Of a stretch of 64,000 nt of DNA, positions 44,397 through 53,037 are shown piece by piece. Source of the stretch: Hoeflea sp. IMCC20628 (GTDB lineage: Bacteria; Pseudomonadota; Alphaproteobacteria; Rhizobiales; Rhizobiaceae). The translations under genes and the position numbers were made by a program. Under the pieces are notes generated by a model. It ran no database searches. It was given only the letters and a program-made list of their open reading frames with translations, and was not told the DNA's origin. Positions within the stretch are counted from its first letter, which is position 1. Each line of letters starts with the position of its first letter. The stretch is taken from NCBI RefSeq assembly GCF_001011155.1, contig NZ_CP011480.1, forward strand, positions 90,072 through 154,071, written 5' to 3'.

Positions 44397-45830
44397 GTGC
44401 GTGAATTGCAGAAATTCTACATTGGCGGCCAGTGGGTTGCGGCCCGGTCCGGGGTGACACATCCAATGATCGACCCGTCATCCGAGCAACCGACCGGCAC
44501 GGTAGCCATGGGCGACGGCAACGATGTGGATGCTGCCGTCGCCGCGGCCCATGCTGTGTTTCCAGGCTGGGCTGCGACTGACCCGGCAGACCGGGTTGCC
44601 TTGATTGAACGTATCCAAAAAATATACGCTGCGCGCAGCGAAGAAATGGCGCGTGCGATCTCGGAAGAGATGGGCGCGCCGATGGAATTGGCCAGAACAC
44701 GTCAGGCGCCAGCCGCATTGCGCCACATGACCAATTTTCTTGAGGCCATGAAACATTTCGAGTTCCTCCGGCTACTGGGCCCACATGCGCCCGATGACCG
44801 GATCTTGCTGGAGCCGATCGGTGTCGTCGGCCTGATTACCCCATGGAACTGGCCGATGAGCCAGGTTGCCCTGAAGGTCATACCGGCGTTGCTCGCCGGC
44901 TGCACCATGGTGCTCAAACCTTCGGAATTCGCCCCGCTGTCCTCAACCCTGCTGGCCGAAATCGTTGATGAGGCTGGAGCGCCCGCAGGTGTCTTCAATC
45001 TTGTCCAGGGCGACGGGCAGACCGCTGGTGCGCGGCTGGTTGCTCATCCGGATGTGACGATGATCAGTTTTACAGGATCGACGCGAGCTGGTCAGAGCGT
45101 TCTCATGGGTGCGGCTTCCAGCTTCAAGCGCGTTGCTCTCGAACTGGGCGGCAAGGGGGCCAATCTCATTTTCGCCGACGCCGATGAACAGGCGGTCGAG
45201 CGCGGTGTTCGTCAGTGTTTCATGAATAGCGGGCAAAGTTGTAATGCCCCTACTCGCATGCTTGTCGAACGGTCTGCTTATGCGGAGGCGGTGGAAAGGG
45301 CGCGCGAGGTGGCCGAAGAAACCGCAGTCGGCATGTCAGGCAGTGAAGGCGGTCATATCGGCCCGGTGGTGTCGGCACGGCAATACGAACAGATCCAGGC
45401 GCTGATCGAGGCAGGAATAGACGAAGGCGCCCGGCTGGTGGCTGGCGGCTGTGGACGTCCATCGGGCTTTAACAGAGGATACTTCGTCCAACCGACAGTT
45501 TTCGCCGATGTGACCAACGAAATGCGGATCGCGCGCAAGGAAATTTTCGGGCCCGTGCTTTCAATCATCCCCTTCGAAAACGAGGAAGACGCCATCCGGC
45601 TTGCCAACGACACCCCTTATGGCCTGACGAACTACGTTCAGAGCGGAGATGGTGAACGCCGCAACCGGCTGGCACAGCGCCTGCACTCGGGGATGGTCGA
45701 GATGAACGGCCAGCCGCGCGGGGCGGGGTCTCCTTTCGGCGGTGTCGGCCATTCCGGCGGCGCCAGGGAAGGAGGAAGCTGGGGCTTGGAGGAATTCATG
45801 ATCGTCAAGTCAGTTTCTGGTTGGAGCTGA
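44397..45830 (+). CDS. NAD(P)-dependent aldehyde dehydrogenase
   Basis: The 477-residue enzyme shows the ALDH core: GVVGLITPWNWPMSQVALKV, cofactor and catalytic glutamate in ALELGGKGAN, the nucleophilic cysteine in NSGQSCNAPTRM, and KEIFGPVLSIIPFENEEDAI. It oxidises an aldehyde to the acid and is the last gene of the operon. It probably acts downstream of the GMC dehydrogenase or the enolase-type enzyme. The GTG start is preceded by AAGGAG. Confidence 0.93.
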   Translation: MRELQKFYIGGQWVAARSGVTHPMIDPSSEQPTGTVAMGDGNDVDAAVAAAHAVFPGWAATDPADRVALIERIQKIYAARSEEMARAISEEMGAPMELARTRQAPAALRHMTNFLEAMKHFEFLRLLGPHAPDDRILLEPIGVVGLITPWNWPMSQVALKVIPALLAGCTMVLKPSEFAPLSSTLLAEIVDEAGAPAGVFNLVQGDGQTAGARLVAHPDVTMISFTGSTRAGQSVLMGAASSFKRVALELGGKGANLIFADADEQAVERGVRQCFMNSGQSCNAPTRMLVERSAYAEAVERAREVAEETAVGMSGSEGGHIGPVVSARQYEQIQALIEAGIDEGARLVAGGCGRPSGFNRGYFVQPTVFADVTNEMRIARKEIFGPVLSIIPFENEEDAIRLANDTPYGLTNYVQSGDGERRNRLAQRLHSGMVEMNGQPRGAGSPFGGVGHSGGAREGGSWGLEEFMIVKSVSGWS

Positions 45831-45944
45831 TAGGCATTGGTGCAGGGATCAAATTTCAACGTTTTGCGTCTATGCGACGGGGATCGAAAATGAGCACTGT
45901 AAACTTAACGAATACCGGTCAAGATTTTCGCCCTCCGCTTTCGG
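45831..45944 (+). other. Operon 3' end with a possible truncated gene start
   Basis: An ATG at 45891 begins MSTVNLTNTGQDFRPPLSVM and then runs into an IS6 fragment at 45945. It may be the start of a lost gene or chance. No terminator hairpin was evident after the aldehyde dehydrogenase. Confidence 0.3.
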
Positions 45945-46253
45945 TTATGCGGTTTGCAGGCGAGCGATCTCGTTCCACATTTGCATGGCTGCGGTTCTCA
46001 GGTCGCGGTGATGGTGGGACGGGATATTGTGGTGTGGAATGTGGAAGAGATTTGCGACCGGGTCATGGATGGAGACGAAACGCTGGAGATGTCGAGCTGA
46101 CTTGAAGCCCTTCATGATGCGCTCTCGCCGTCGTGTCGGCTGATGTGAATTCTCAGCCCGGTTGTTGAGGCCTTTGTGTGAACGATGCTCGACGCCGGGT
46201 ATGATCTCTCGCTTGTCAGCGCCATAAGATCGCACTTTGTCGGTGATCATCAC
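45945..46253 (-). pseudogene. IS6-family transposase, C-terminal fragment
   Basis: The minus strand reads MMITDKVRSYGADKREIIPG, then GLNNRAENSHQPTRRRERIM and KSARHLQRFVSIHDPVANLF, the DDE C terminus of an IS6 transposase. The N-terminal half is absent; it joins a CcdB-like tail at about 46260. Confidence 0.87.
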
Positions 46254-46259
46254 ACGGGG

Positions 46260-46388
46260 TGCTTGCCCCTGCCCACACAGTTCTTGGCGGCGGTTCCGCG
46301 TTCGCTGTTGCGCAGCCCGGTCACCAGCCTGGTGGGGCAGGACAATGAGATTATGGCCGCACTGGACATGCTGCTGGTAGGGTTCTGA
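46260..46388 (+). pseudogene. CcdB-like toxin, C-terminal fragment
   Basis: The plus strand ends LAAVPRSLLRSPVTSLVGQD then NEIMAALDMLLVGF and a stop. This resembles the end of CcdB gyrase-poison toxins, where the last residues reach the gyrase A subunit. Only about 42 codons are left and no CcdA is seen. Assignment is from a short tail and remains tentative. Confidence 0.5.
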
Positions 46389-46489
46389 CCACCAGTCTTA
46401 CTCGGACGCTTTAAGGTCAACAGAACAGAAACGAAATTACCAAAAGTTCCCTAATAAGCTTATGTGATTTGACAGACAGATATACATTA
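46389..46489. other. AT-rich spacer
   Basis: About 100 bp of non-coding, AT-rich sequence between the toxin tail and an IS end. Nothing else seen. Confidence 0.4.
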
Positions 46490-46490
46490 G

Positions 46491-46612
46491 CAGGCTGCTG
46501 AACAAGGCTCTCGCGTCATCGAGCTAGGCGTGATTCATTGATTTCGTCGCGATTCAGGGGCGATGGGATACGCGGCGATGATGAGAGGACGGGTGAACTT
46601 TTCAGCCATGTC
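46491..46612 (-). mobile_element. IS end with transposase C-terminal remnant
   Basis: CAGGCTGCTGAACAA at 46491 matches the left end of the IS5-type element at 4967. Just inside, the minus strand reads MAEKFTRPLIIAAYPIAPES and stops near 46539, apparently a transposase tail. The rest is gone. The fragment cuts the 3' end of the hypothetical gene on its right. Confidence 0.55.
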
Positions 46613-47123
46613 GATCAGTTAATGGAAGCCGGAAGCTCGTCAAGTATGTACCAAACGCTTCCACAGCTCGACCGTGGCTGCGCTCATACTCAAATGTGGG
46701 CATCACAAAAACCGGGCACTCAACCGACGTGCGTGTATCTGATTTTGGCCGGGTCGCTACGATGTTGGCAACATGATCGATATCGATCTTTCGCCCAAGT
46801 GCTTGAAACACTGGCACCATTTCCGCATCATCCGGTTCGAGACCAGGATCCGGGACAAAGCCGAAGCAGATTTTTCCCGTCTTGTCTGTCACGACGAGTG
46901 CCGATCCAACGGCGAGCGCATGAGCCCGGCAAGCATGTGTCATTAAAGTCGCTGCTTCCGCCTCAGAAATACGATCCTTGCGATAGAGCATCTGAAGTTC
47001 CGCAAGCGACATGACCGGCGTGATGCTGCCGGCAGCAAGATCAGAAATCATCTGCGGGACAGGACCTTGCTCAAGAGAGCGTTGGATGCGGGAAAAACTG
47101 TTCATACCTTCGTATTTTGGCAT
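46602..47123 (-). CDS. Hypothetical protein, probably 3'-truncated by an IS end
   Basis: The 173-residue frame (MPKYEGMNSFSRIQRSLEQG at the start) includes LYRKDRISEAEAATLMTHAC, VVTDKTGKICFGFVPDPG and FVMPTFEYERSHGRAVEAFG. I recognise no family. AAGGA precedes the ATG in an AT-rich leader. The last few residues come from the IS remnant at 46602-46620, so the native end is lost. It follows the Sel1-repeat gene by about 47 bp on the same strand, suggesting one operon. Confidence 0.6.
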   Translation of the reverse strand: MPKYEGMNSFSRIQRSLEQGPVPQMISDLAAGSITPVMSLAELQMLYRKDRISEAEAATLMTHACRAHALAVGSALVVTDKTGKICFGFVPDPGLEPDDAEMVPVFQALGRKIDIDHVANIVATRPKSDTRTSVECPVFVMPTFEYERSHGRAVEAFGTYLTSFRLPLTDRHG

Positions 47124-47169
47124 TTTATTATCCTTCTTTATTCGATTTTGTGGAAAATGTATTCGGCAT

Positions 47170-47918
47170 CTAAATGTCTGAACAGTCTTTGAAGCCAGAT
47201 AAAATGCAAGCCTCTGCGCGCCGCCAGGCCAATGAGATTTGGTCGGGCGTCATGGATCGCTCCAATTTTTCCTGTTCGTCTTCAGCTTCAGCAACCTCAT
47301 TCCAAGCCGCAATGCTGATCCAGACGTAAGCGGCACTGGGGTGCTGCGGACGGCCGCAGCCTCGTAAATACATGAGCCCAAGTGAGAGTTGCGCGTACGG
47401 TCTTTATTTATCGCAGCCAGGCGATACCATCTGATCGCTTCTTCATCGTCCTGGGGCACGCCACAGCCATTCTCGCACAGCCATCCCAGGTTCGCTTGCG
47501 CGCTTGGGTCCCCCTGTTCCGCAGCCAAGAAAAACCATCGGAACGCTTCCTTGTAGTTGTGTCGAATACCGAGACCTTCCAAGTACATGAATCCGACGCT
47601 GGCCTGAGCGTGGCAATCGCCTTGGTCTGCCGCCATTCTGTACCAGCGGAAAGCTTCAGCGTAATCGCGCGGCTTTCCGTTGGCACCCATACATCTGCAA
47701 GCAAGCTCGATCTGAGCACGCACATCGCCGCCTTCCGCAGCGAGGTTTATGTCATCATGTGTTTCAATGGCGACAGGAGTCGCATGTTCGCTTCCATCGT
47801 CTGCAAATAACTCAAATGTTGAGTTCTCCAATGACGGCAACTTATCATCACCGAACGAAAGTAAATGAATATTGCTCATCTGATTGTCATAATGACGTTG
47901 ATCTAATAAGGCATTCAT
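47170..47918 (-). pseudogene. Sel1-repeat protein gene with a frameshift
   Basis: From ATG 47918 (AGGAG upstream) the frame encodes Sel1-like TPR repeats: DYAEAFRWYRMAADQGDCHA, NYKEAFRWFFLAAEQGDPSA, then DDEEAIRWYRLAAINKD. Near 47370 the repeat pattern leaves this frame and resumes in another as MYLRGCGRPQHPSAAYVWIS, ending at 47170. The second part also carries RRAEACILSG. A one-base change here or a sequencing error would explain it. Sel1 proteins are scaffolds, often in signalling or host interaction; no signal peptide is seen. Confidence 0.75.
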
Positions 47919-47935
47919 TTCAATATTTCTCCTAA

Positions 47936-48129
47936 TTATGTGCAATGTTAAAATAATAATATATCATATAATTCAAAGTGTCAATGTATATAATACCTAA
48001 ATATTAGTATTAGTGATATTATAATTTATAATTACAAATATTATACTACACTTATAAGCAATTAATATAGTATGAATACAGTTTACGACAATTCCTAATA
48101 TAATATATAAACCAATTTGTAGATTAACA
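47936..48129. other. AT-rich intergenic island
   Basis: Nearly 200 bp of strongly AT-rich sequence lies between the Sel1-repeat gene and the IS66 element. It contrasts with the GC-rich neighbourhood and probably holds the leftward promoter for the Sel1 gene. Similar islands occur at 50165-50320 and 53405-53600. The composition suggests foreign origin or H-NS-like silencer targets. Confidence 0.7.
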
Positions 48130-48137
48130 GTAATTAC

Positions 48138-49496
48138 CCACCCCTGAATTCGTGATTTCCGGTTCTTCTACCGGCCTATGCCAGGACGGATGCGATGACC
48201 TGGAAGGGGTTTGCGCCTTTGAGGCGTGCGGTATCGACTGTCGTGCGTATGTTCGCTTCGGCTTGGGCGGCCCACATGGCGCGATATCCGTTTGTCACCT
48301 TTCGCTGAATGACCCATGGACGGAGCTTTCGCTCAGATGTGTTGTTGGTGACATCGACTTCTCCGGGATAGTCGCAAAACGTCAGCAGCTGATCGCGGGC
48401 CCGCCCGATCTTGGCCTGGAGCTTTTGGGCCAGGTCGCATGAAGTCGGGGCGCATAGAAGCCCGGCAAGCTGTTTATCGAATTTGCGCTTCTTGCTTGCG
48501 ACGGTAGACGCAGCGAATGTGCTTATGGCTCTGGCGAAATCAAACACACGGCCAAACCAAAGCTGGAAGCGAAGAGGGAGATCATCCTCGCCATGTTCCA
48601 GCGCAAAGGCTGTATCACGCGCCAAATGTGCAAGGCAGGTTTGATGTCGATGGCCGTGAGATTGCTGGGCTGAATACCGATCAGATATCCATACCTCGGG
48701 GACATGGCCGCCCATGGTCTCGTGAACGACCCGTGCTGCACGGGAGTAATCGGGCTGGTGGACAACGGCATCCTTGCAATGAAAAACCCAGTGTTGGGCA
48801 TTTGTGCCCTCAATACGCACACCGGTTTCGTCGCTGGCGACAACGCGGGCGGCTCGAAGGCTGGCCTTGGCGGCCTGTGCTGTGGCCTGGAAGCTCGGAC
48901 GGGAGCGGGCAAACATGTTCATGATCGCGCCCTCGCTCGCATGGAGGCCGAAAATATCCATGAACACACCGCTCAGGCGTTCGTAAGACAATGCATGGAA
49001 ACTCTTGAGGTAGATCGCCAGCGCGTGAATGCCTGGCCCGAACGGCGTTGCGGTTGCCACGGCAGGTGCGGTGGCTTTTGTCGTCGTGCCGCATTGCGGG
49101 CAATGACAGGAAAAACGCCGATGCCGGGTGACATGAGGACGGATCGCAGGAATATCGATCTCGTCATAGGCCCCGGCCAGCACCATCGTATCATCACCGG
49201 AAAACGCATGGCCGCATCTCTTGCAGGCGGTCGGTTCATGATCGCGAAACATGTCGGCAAAATCCGCCAGCACCCTATTGTGGGGTTCATGCCCGGGCTT
49301 GGCTCCACCCGGTCGTGAGTTGACGCGTTTCTCTTTCTTGTCCGTAGAGGGCGGCTTGGAAGACGTCCGAGAATCCTTGGCAGGCCGTTGGAGCCGAAGC
49401 ACCATCTCGATCAATTCGTCCTTGCTCAGCTGCTGCAAATCAGTCCGATCCATATCATCATGGATTCAGACATTGTGGTGCATGGCAAGGGGGTGG
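48138..49496 (-). mobile_element. IS66-family element with 8-bp target duplication
   Basis: GTAATTAC flanks the element on both sides (48130-48137 and 49497-49504). The inner ends are CCACCCC and its complement. The 1359-bp size holds only a tnpC-like gene without tnpA or tnpB, as in the reduced IS66 subgroup. The insertion falls inside an AT-rich spacer. Confidence 0.85.
48176..49453 (-). CDS. IS66-family transposase (TnpC type)
   Basis: The 425-residue protein shows a coiled start, a lysine-rich linker (KPPSTDKKEKRVNSRPGGAK), a zinc-finger-like CKRCGHAF...CHCPQC region, the DDE core (VVASDETGVRIEGTNAQHWV, HQTCLAHLARDTAF) and the closing glutamate in NNTSERKLRPWVIQRKVT. It is uninterrupted and probably active. 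Confidence 0.93.
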   Translation of the reverse strand: MDRTDLQQLSKDELIEMVLRLQRPAKDSRTSSKPPSTDKKEKRVNSRPGGAKPGHEPHNRVLADFADMFRDHEPTACKRCGHAFSGDDTMVLAGAYDEIDIPAIRPHVTRHRRFSCHCPQCGTTTKATAPAVATATPFGPGIHALAIYLKSFHALSYERLSGVFMDIFGLHASEGAIMNMFARSRPSFQATAQAAKASLRAARVVASDETGVRIEGTNAQHWVFHCKDAVVHQPDYSRAARVVHETMGGHVPEVWISDRYSAQQSHGHRHQTCLAHLARDTAFALEHGEDDLPLRFQLWFGRVFDFARAISTFAASTVASKKRKFDKQLAGLLCAPTSCDLAQKLQAKIGRARDQLLTFCDYPGEVDVTNNTSERKLRPWVIQRKVTNGYRAMWAAQAEANIRTTVDTARLKGANPFQVIASVLA

Positions 49497-49504
49497 GTAA
49501 TTAC

Positions 49505-49651
49505 GATTAACAGTTGTGTGGGCAATAATACTCAAGCTTTTTCGAGCGTTCTGGAATGGAACACTGAAGCGGCGAGTAATGCAGCGTCATAGGAATGACC
49601 CTTCCTGATGCCGTCTCGCCAAAGGCATCGGGTGCGTGCATGCAGTGCCAC
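49505..49651. other. Spacer after IS66
   Basis: Short non-coding stretch between the IS66 target duplication and the 3' end of the WGR gene. Nothing was recognised. Confidence 0.4.
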
Positions 49652-49900
49652 TCAGCGGCGTTTCAGACTGTAGCCCCGCTTGCGCTTTCTTTTCAGCACG
49701 TCGAGCATTAATTCCAGTGCATCCAGCTCTCTTGTGAAATAGTGGCGCTTTTCCTGTCCGCGCGTTCCGATCCTCCCCCAACGGCGGATGACACAGATTT
49801 CATCGAACAGGGTCTGCGACAGTGAGAGATCATAAAAGCGGGCCATGTTTTTCGATGCGTCTTTGCGCTCGATATGGATCTGACAGGGTGCAGTGTTCAT
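49652..49900 (-). CDS. Small WGR-domain protein
   Basis: The 82-residue protein (start chosen at 49900: MNTAPCQIHIERKDASKNMA) is almost entirely a WGR domain, with FYDLSLSQTLFDEICVIRRW followed by GRIGTRGQEKRHYF. The domain is named for the Trp-Gly-Arg in the middle and is found in DNA- and PARP-related proteins. Stand-alone versions are common on rhizobial plasmids, but their role is unknown. A longer start at 49987 is possible. It faces an AT-rich region shared with a truncated gene on the other strand. Confidence 0.75.
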   Translation of the reverse strand: MNTAPCQIHIERKDASKNMARFYDLSLSQTLFDEICVIRRWGRIGTRGQEKRHYFTRELDALELMLDVLKRKRKRGYSLKRR

Positions 49901-49987
49901 GTGCCCAGGATCGGTGATGAACGGCTTCGCGTCCAACGACTCTTGTGAATCGATTGGGCTCCATCGATTCACTTTCTTGATAATCAT

Positions 49988-50321
49988 GGCGCTCCGATGC
50001 TGAACCCTCGATCAATTCCGAAACTCCCCGCAGACCCATCCACGACTGCCGGCATCTTGTGCAGTTCCAGAATCTGGACTGTGTGTTCTGCAGCATCAAG
50101 ACAAGCCTGCGCTGGCATTTCTCACCGAATACGGGTGAGGTGTATGGTACACGCCGACGGTACAGATCAAATGAAATAAGCAGCAAATCATATTCGTGAA
50201 ATATAAAGTAAAATATTTATGTAGTAGTAAAATATTAATATTAGTATATTGCGTGTATTAACATTTCATGCAATACTATATATTGTATCAACTATAATAT
50301 AGTTGCAATTTTCAGGAGACA
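49988..50321. other. AT-rich divergent region
   Basis: The right 150 bp are strongly AT-rich. It lies between the leftward WGR gene and the rightward truncated gene at 50322 and probably carries both promoters. Several ATATTAATATT-like near-palindromes occur, but none was assigned. Confidence 0.6.
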
Positions 50322-50349
50322 ATGATGTACTTAAGACGACGCGACGATA
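50322..50349 (+). pseudogene. Start of a gene truncated by the IS3 insertion
   Basis: TTTTCAGGAGACA precedes two ATG codons and the frame MMYLRRRDD, which stops abruptly at the IS3 end at 50350. The good ribosome site makes a real gene start likely. Its continuation is not found on the other side of the IS3, so the rest was deleted. Confidence 0.5.
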
Positions 50350-50434
50350 TGTCTGACGTCAGCGCCCGTGGGACAGATTTGAGGATTTGAACAACGGAGG
50401 ATTTCTGGTTCATCTTACCGATTGGGAGATCGAG

Positions 50435-50809
50435 ATGAGACAGAAGCCTGAAACATCGAAGAACGCAGCTGACAAGCTGGTCAAGAACATCCGCCGCAAG
50501 ACCCGCCAGACCTATTCAGCGGAGGAAAAAATCCGTATCGTTTTGGCGGGTTTGCGTGGAGAGGAAAGCATCTCGGTGCTGTGCCGCCGCGAAGGTATCG
50601 CCGAAAGCCTGTATTACAGCTGGTCGAAGGAGTTCCTGGAAGCAGGCAAGCGCCGGCTCTCGGGTGACACAGCACGGCAAGCGACGTCGCCGGAAGTAAA
50701 GGACCTTCGCTCTGAAGCCTTGGCGTTGAAGGAATGCGTCGCCGATCTGACCCTGGAGAACCGCCTGCTCAAAAAAAGCATGACAGGTGCTGGGGAGGAC
50801 GAGGCATGA
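50435..50809 (+). CDS. IS3-family OrfA
   Basis: The 124-residue protein has a basic start (KLVKNIRRKTRQTYSAEEKI), a helix-turn-helix (VLAGLRGEESISVLCRREGI, ESLYYSWSKEFLEAGKRRL) and a C-terminal leucine-zipper-like helix (LALKECVADLTLENRLLKKS). It supplies specific DNA binding for the fused OrfAB transposase. It overlaps orfB by ATGA, next to an A7 run at 50771-50777 that may promote frameshifting. Confidence 0.92.
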   Translation: MRQKPETSKNAADKLVKNIRRKTRQTYSAEEKIRIVLAGLRGEESISVLCRREGIAESLYYSWSKEFLEAGKRRLSGDTARQATSPEVKDLRSEALALKECVADLTLENRLLKKSMTGAGEDEA

Positions 50810-51786
50810 GATACCCTGCGACCGAGAAGCTTGAGATCATTCGCACGGTCGAAGGATCGCACCTGCCAACCAAGCAGACCCTCGATATGCTGGGCATACC
50901 GCGCACCACTTTTTACAGATGGTATGATCTTTACCTCGACGGTGGGGTTGTTGCCTTGGATGATCGGTCTCCACGGCCGAAGTCGGTCTGGAACCGTATC
51001 CCCCAAGACCGGCGTGATGACCTGATTGAGTTCGCGCTGGAACACGAGGCGCTGACGACCCGGGAGCTGGCAGTCAAATACACTGATGAGAAGCGGTATT
51101 TTGTCTCTGAATCATCGGCTTATCGTATCCTGAAGGAAGCCGATTTAATCACCGCACCGGCCTATGTGGTGATCAAGGCAGCCAATGAGTTCAAAGACAA
51201 AACTATCGCCATCAATGAGATGTGGCAGACCGACTTCACCTACTTCAAGATCATCGGGTGGGGCTGGTATTACCTCAGCACGATCCTGGACGATTACAGC
51301 CGCTACATCATCGCCTGGAAGCTTTGCACAAACATGCGGGCCGAGGACGTGACAGACACCATTGAACTGGCGCTTCAGGCATCGGGCTGCGACCAGGCCG
51401 TCGTGCGCCACAAACCGCGCCTGCTCAGCGATAACGGGTCATGTTACATCTCTGGCGATTTGGCTGAATGGCTGGAGGACAAGAAGATGGATCACGTTCG
51501 TGGAGCCCCGTTCCACCCGCAAACCCAGGGAAAGATCGAGCGATGGCATCAGACGATGAAGAACCGGGTCCTGCTGGAAAATTACTATCTGCCAGGCGAT
51601 CTTGAACGCCAGATCGAGGCCTTCGTCGACTACTATAACAACAGGCGCTACCACGAGAGCTTGAAGAACGTCACACCCGCCGACGTCTACTTTGGGCGCG
51701 ACAAAGCCATCTTGAGAGAAAGGAAAGAGATCAAGAAGCTGACAATCCGCCAACGTCGCTTGCACCATCAAAAACAAGCGGCATAA
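50806..51786 (+). CDS. IS3-family OrfB (integrase-type transposase)
   Basis: The 326-residue protein has a helix-turn-helix (KQTLDMLGIPRTTFYRWYDL) and an rve integrase core with the DDE residues in MWQTDFTYFKIIG, LLSDNGSCYISGDL and GAPFHPQTQGKIERWHQTMK. It is intact. With OrfA it forms the transposase. Confidence 0.94.
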   Translation: MRYPATEKLEIIRTVEGSHLPTKQTLDMLGIPRTTFYRWYDLYLDGGVVALDDRSPRPKSVWNRIPQDRRDDLIEFALEHEALTTRELAVKYTDEKRYFVSESSAYRILKEADLITAPAYVVIKAANEFKDKTIAINEMWQTDFTYFKIIGWGWYYLSTILDDYSRYIIAWKLCTNMRAEDVTDTIELALQASGCDQAVVRHKPRLLSDNGSCYISGDLAEWLEDKKMDHVRGAPFHPQTQGKIERWHQTMKNRVLLENYYLPGDLERQIEAFVDYYNNRRYHESLKNVTPADVYFGRDKAILRERKEIKKLTIRQRRLHHQKQAA

Positions 51787-51859
51787 TCAGTCACACAAAC
51801 GAACCAGAGCCTCCAATACTCAAGCCGCTCTGATGTCCCATTTTATCTGACGACGGACA

Positions 51860-52066
51860 CGTGTGCTTACCGCGGTTTCGGGCGGCGCGCCCCATCGGGA
51901 AGCCGCCGAACGGTTTGGCGTAAGTGCCGCGAGCATCAGTCGCTGGCGAAATCTTCAACTGCGGCAGGGTGACGTGCAGCCGGGCCGGCTCGGCGGAGAT
52001 CGCAATTCCCATAAGACCGAGGCGCATGGGAAACAGATTATTGCCTGGTTCAGGTCGCATCAGGCT
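51860..52066 (+). pseudogene. IS630-family transposase, N-terminal fragment
   Basis: Directly after the IS3 end the frame reads VSGGAPHREAAERFGVSAAS then ISRWRNLQLRQGDVQPGRLG and GDRNSHKTEAH, the N-terminal helix-turn-helix of an IS630 transposase. It stops at 52066 and its first codons are lost to the IS3. Confidence 0.82.
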
Positions 52067-52104
52067 TGAGCCGATCCGTAGCAACGGCCGAGAATCTTTA
52101 CATC

Positions 52105-52600
52105 CTTTCGTCTTCAAGAACACTCTGCCCGCGACCACGATCTTCACCGATGGCAACCCTTCGTATCAGGGCATCCCTGGCCGCATTCATCAGTCTCAGG
52201 TCGTGAAGGGCATGCCTGCCCATATCTGGTTCAAACGGATTCACCGCGTGTTCTCTCTGATGAAGCGGTGGATGATGGGCGTCTACCACGGTGTCCAACG
52301 AAGGCACTTTGACATTTACCTTCAGGAATTTATCTTCAGGTGGAATCGTCGACGGCACTTCAGTGCTGCCTTTGATAGCTTGCTTTCCATCGGCAATGGC
52401 ACTGGCCATGTCGGTCTGCGCCAGATCGCTGGGAGGCCACCGGTCCTCAAAACGCTCATGGAGCAGGTGCGTGATGGCACCAAAGTGGATCACCGCCGGA
52501 CTTACCTTGAGGCTATCGCCAAGGGCGTTCCCAATGTCTTTGCGCAGAGACTGCTCGACCGAGATTATGTCGCACCGGAACCACGCATCTATCGGCGCAA
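52105..52600 (+). pseudogene. IS1595-family (ISXO2-like) transposase, C-terminal fragment
   Basis: The frame includes TTIFTDGNPSYQGIPGRIHQ, then WFKRIHRVFSLMKRWMMGVY and FDIYLQEFIFRWNRRRHFSA, the C-terminal part of ISXO2-like transposases. The upstream half is missing. After LLSIGNGTGH the frame continues with less recognisable sequence up to about 52600. Confidence 0.75.
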
Positions 52601-52668
52601 AACGACACCTCGCCCCGTCTTGGCCAAGTCACGGTCGGATTCGTATTTGCTACTCATTGACAACGTAC

Positions 52669-53037
52669 TCAAGGTCGAGCACCAGGCTTCGCGCCGCCGC
52701 TATAGGTATCCTCTTTGTCGTCATCATCGTTGTCATAGGCGACATCAAGGTCGGCTGGCGCATATGCGTCTTTCTGCCGTGCGTCCCTGATTGCAGCAAT
52801 CTCAACGATGCCATTTCTGGCGCGGATGGTGAGAATCAAGGGAGGCATGCTGACCTTGCGCGTTCCCTCCAGAATACCTTTCTCGGTCATCTGCGGGAAT
52901 GATAAAAGAAGGCCCTTCTGTCTCTCCAGACGTTTAATGAGCTTTCTGGCGGCAACGGGGTTCACCTCAGCAATTTCTGCAACCTTGCTCAGGAACCAGC
53001 GTTCCGCACTCTTGGATAAACGAACAGGAGGCATCAA
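52669..53037 (-). CDS. RelE/ParE-type toxin
   Basis: The 122-residue protein starts VRLSKSAERWFLSKVAEIAE and ends its core with IVEIAAIRDARQKD, the pattern of ParE/RelE toxins (final arginine-rich beta strand). A 25-residue acidic, glycine-rich tail (YDNDDDDKEDTYSGG) extends beyond the usual end and may have been acquired at the junction with the IS1595 remnant. The start overlaps the antitoxin stop by four bases. Confidence 0.75.
   Translation of the reverse strand: MMPPVRLSKSAERWFLSKVAEIAEVNPVAARKLIKRLERQKGLLLSFPQMTEKGILEGTRKVSMPPLILTIRARNGIVEIAAIRDARQKDAYAPADLDVAYDNDDDDKEDTYSGGAKPGARP

Larger units (their letters stand above)
50350..51859 (+). mobile_element. Complete IS3-family element
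   Basis: Inverted ends TGTCTGACGTCAG (left) and the complement of TGTCCGTCGTCAG (right), each followed further in by TGGGACA, bound a 1510-bp element with two overlapping genes. No target duplication is visible: the left flank is a truncated gene and the right flank an IS630 fragment. A deletion or recombination therefore followed insertion. A second, partial copy lies at 29456-29699. Confidence 0.9.
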
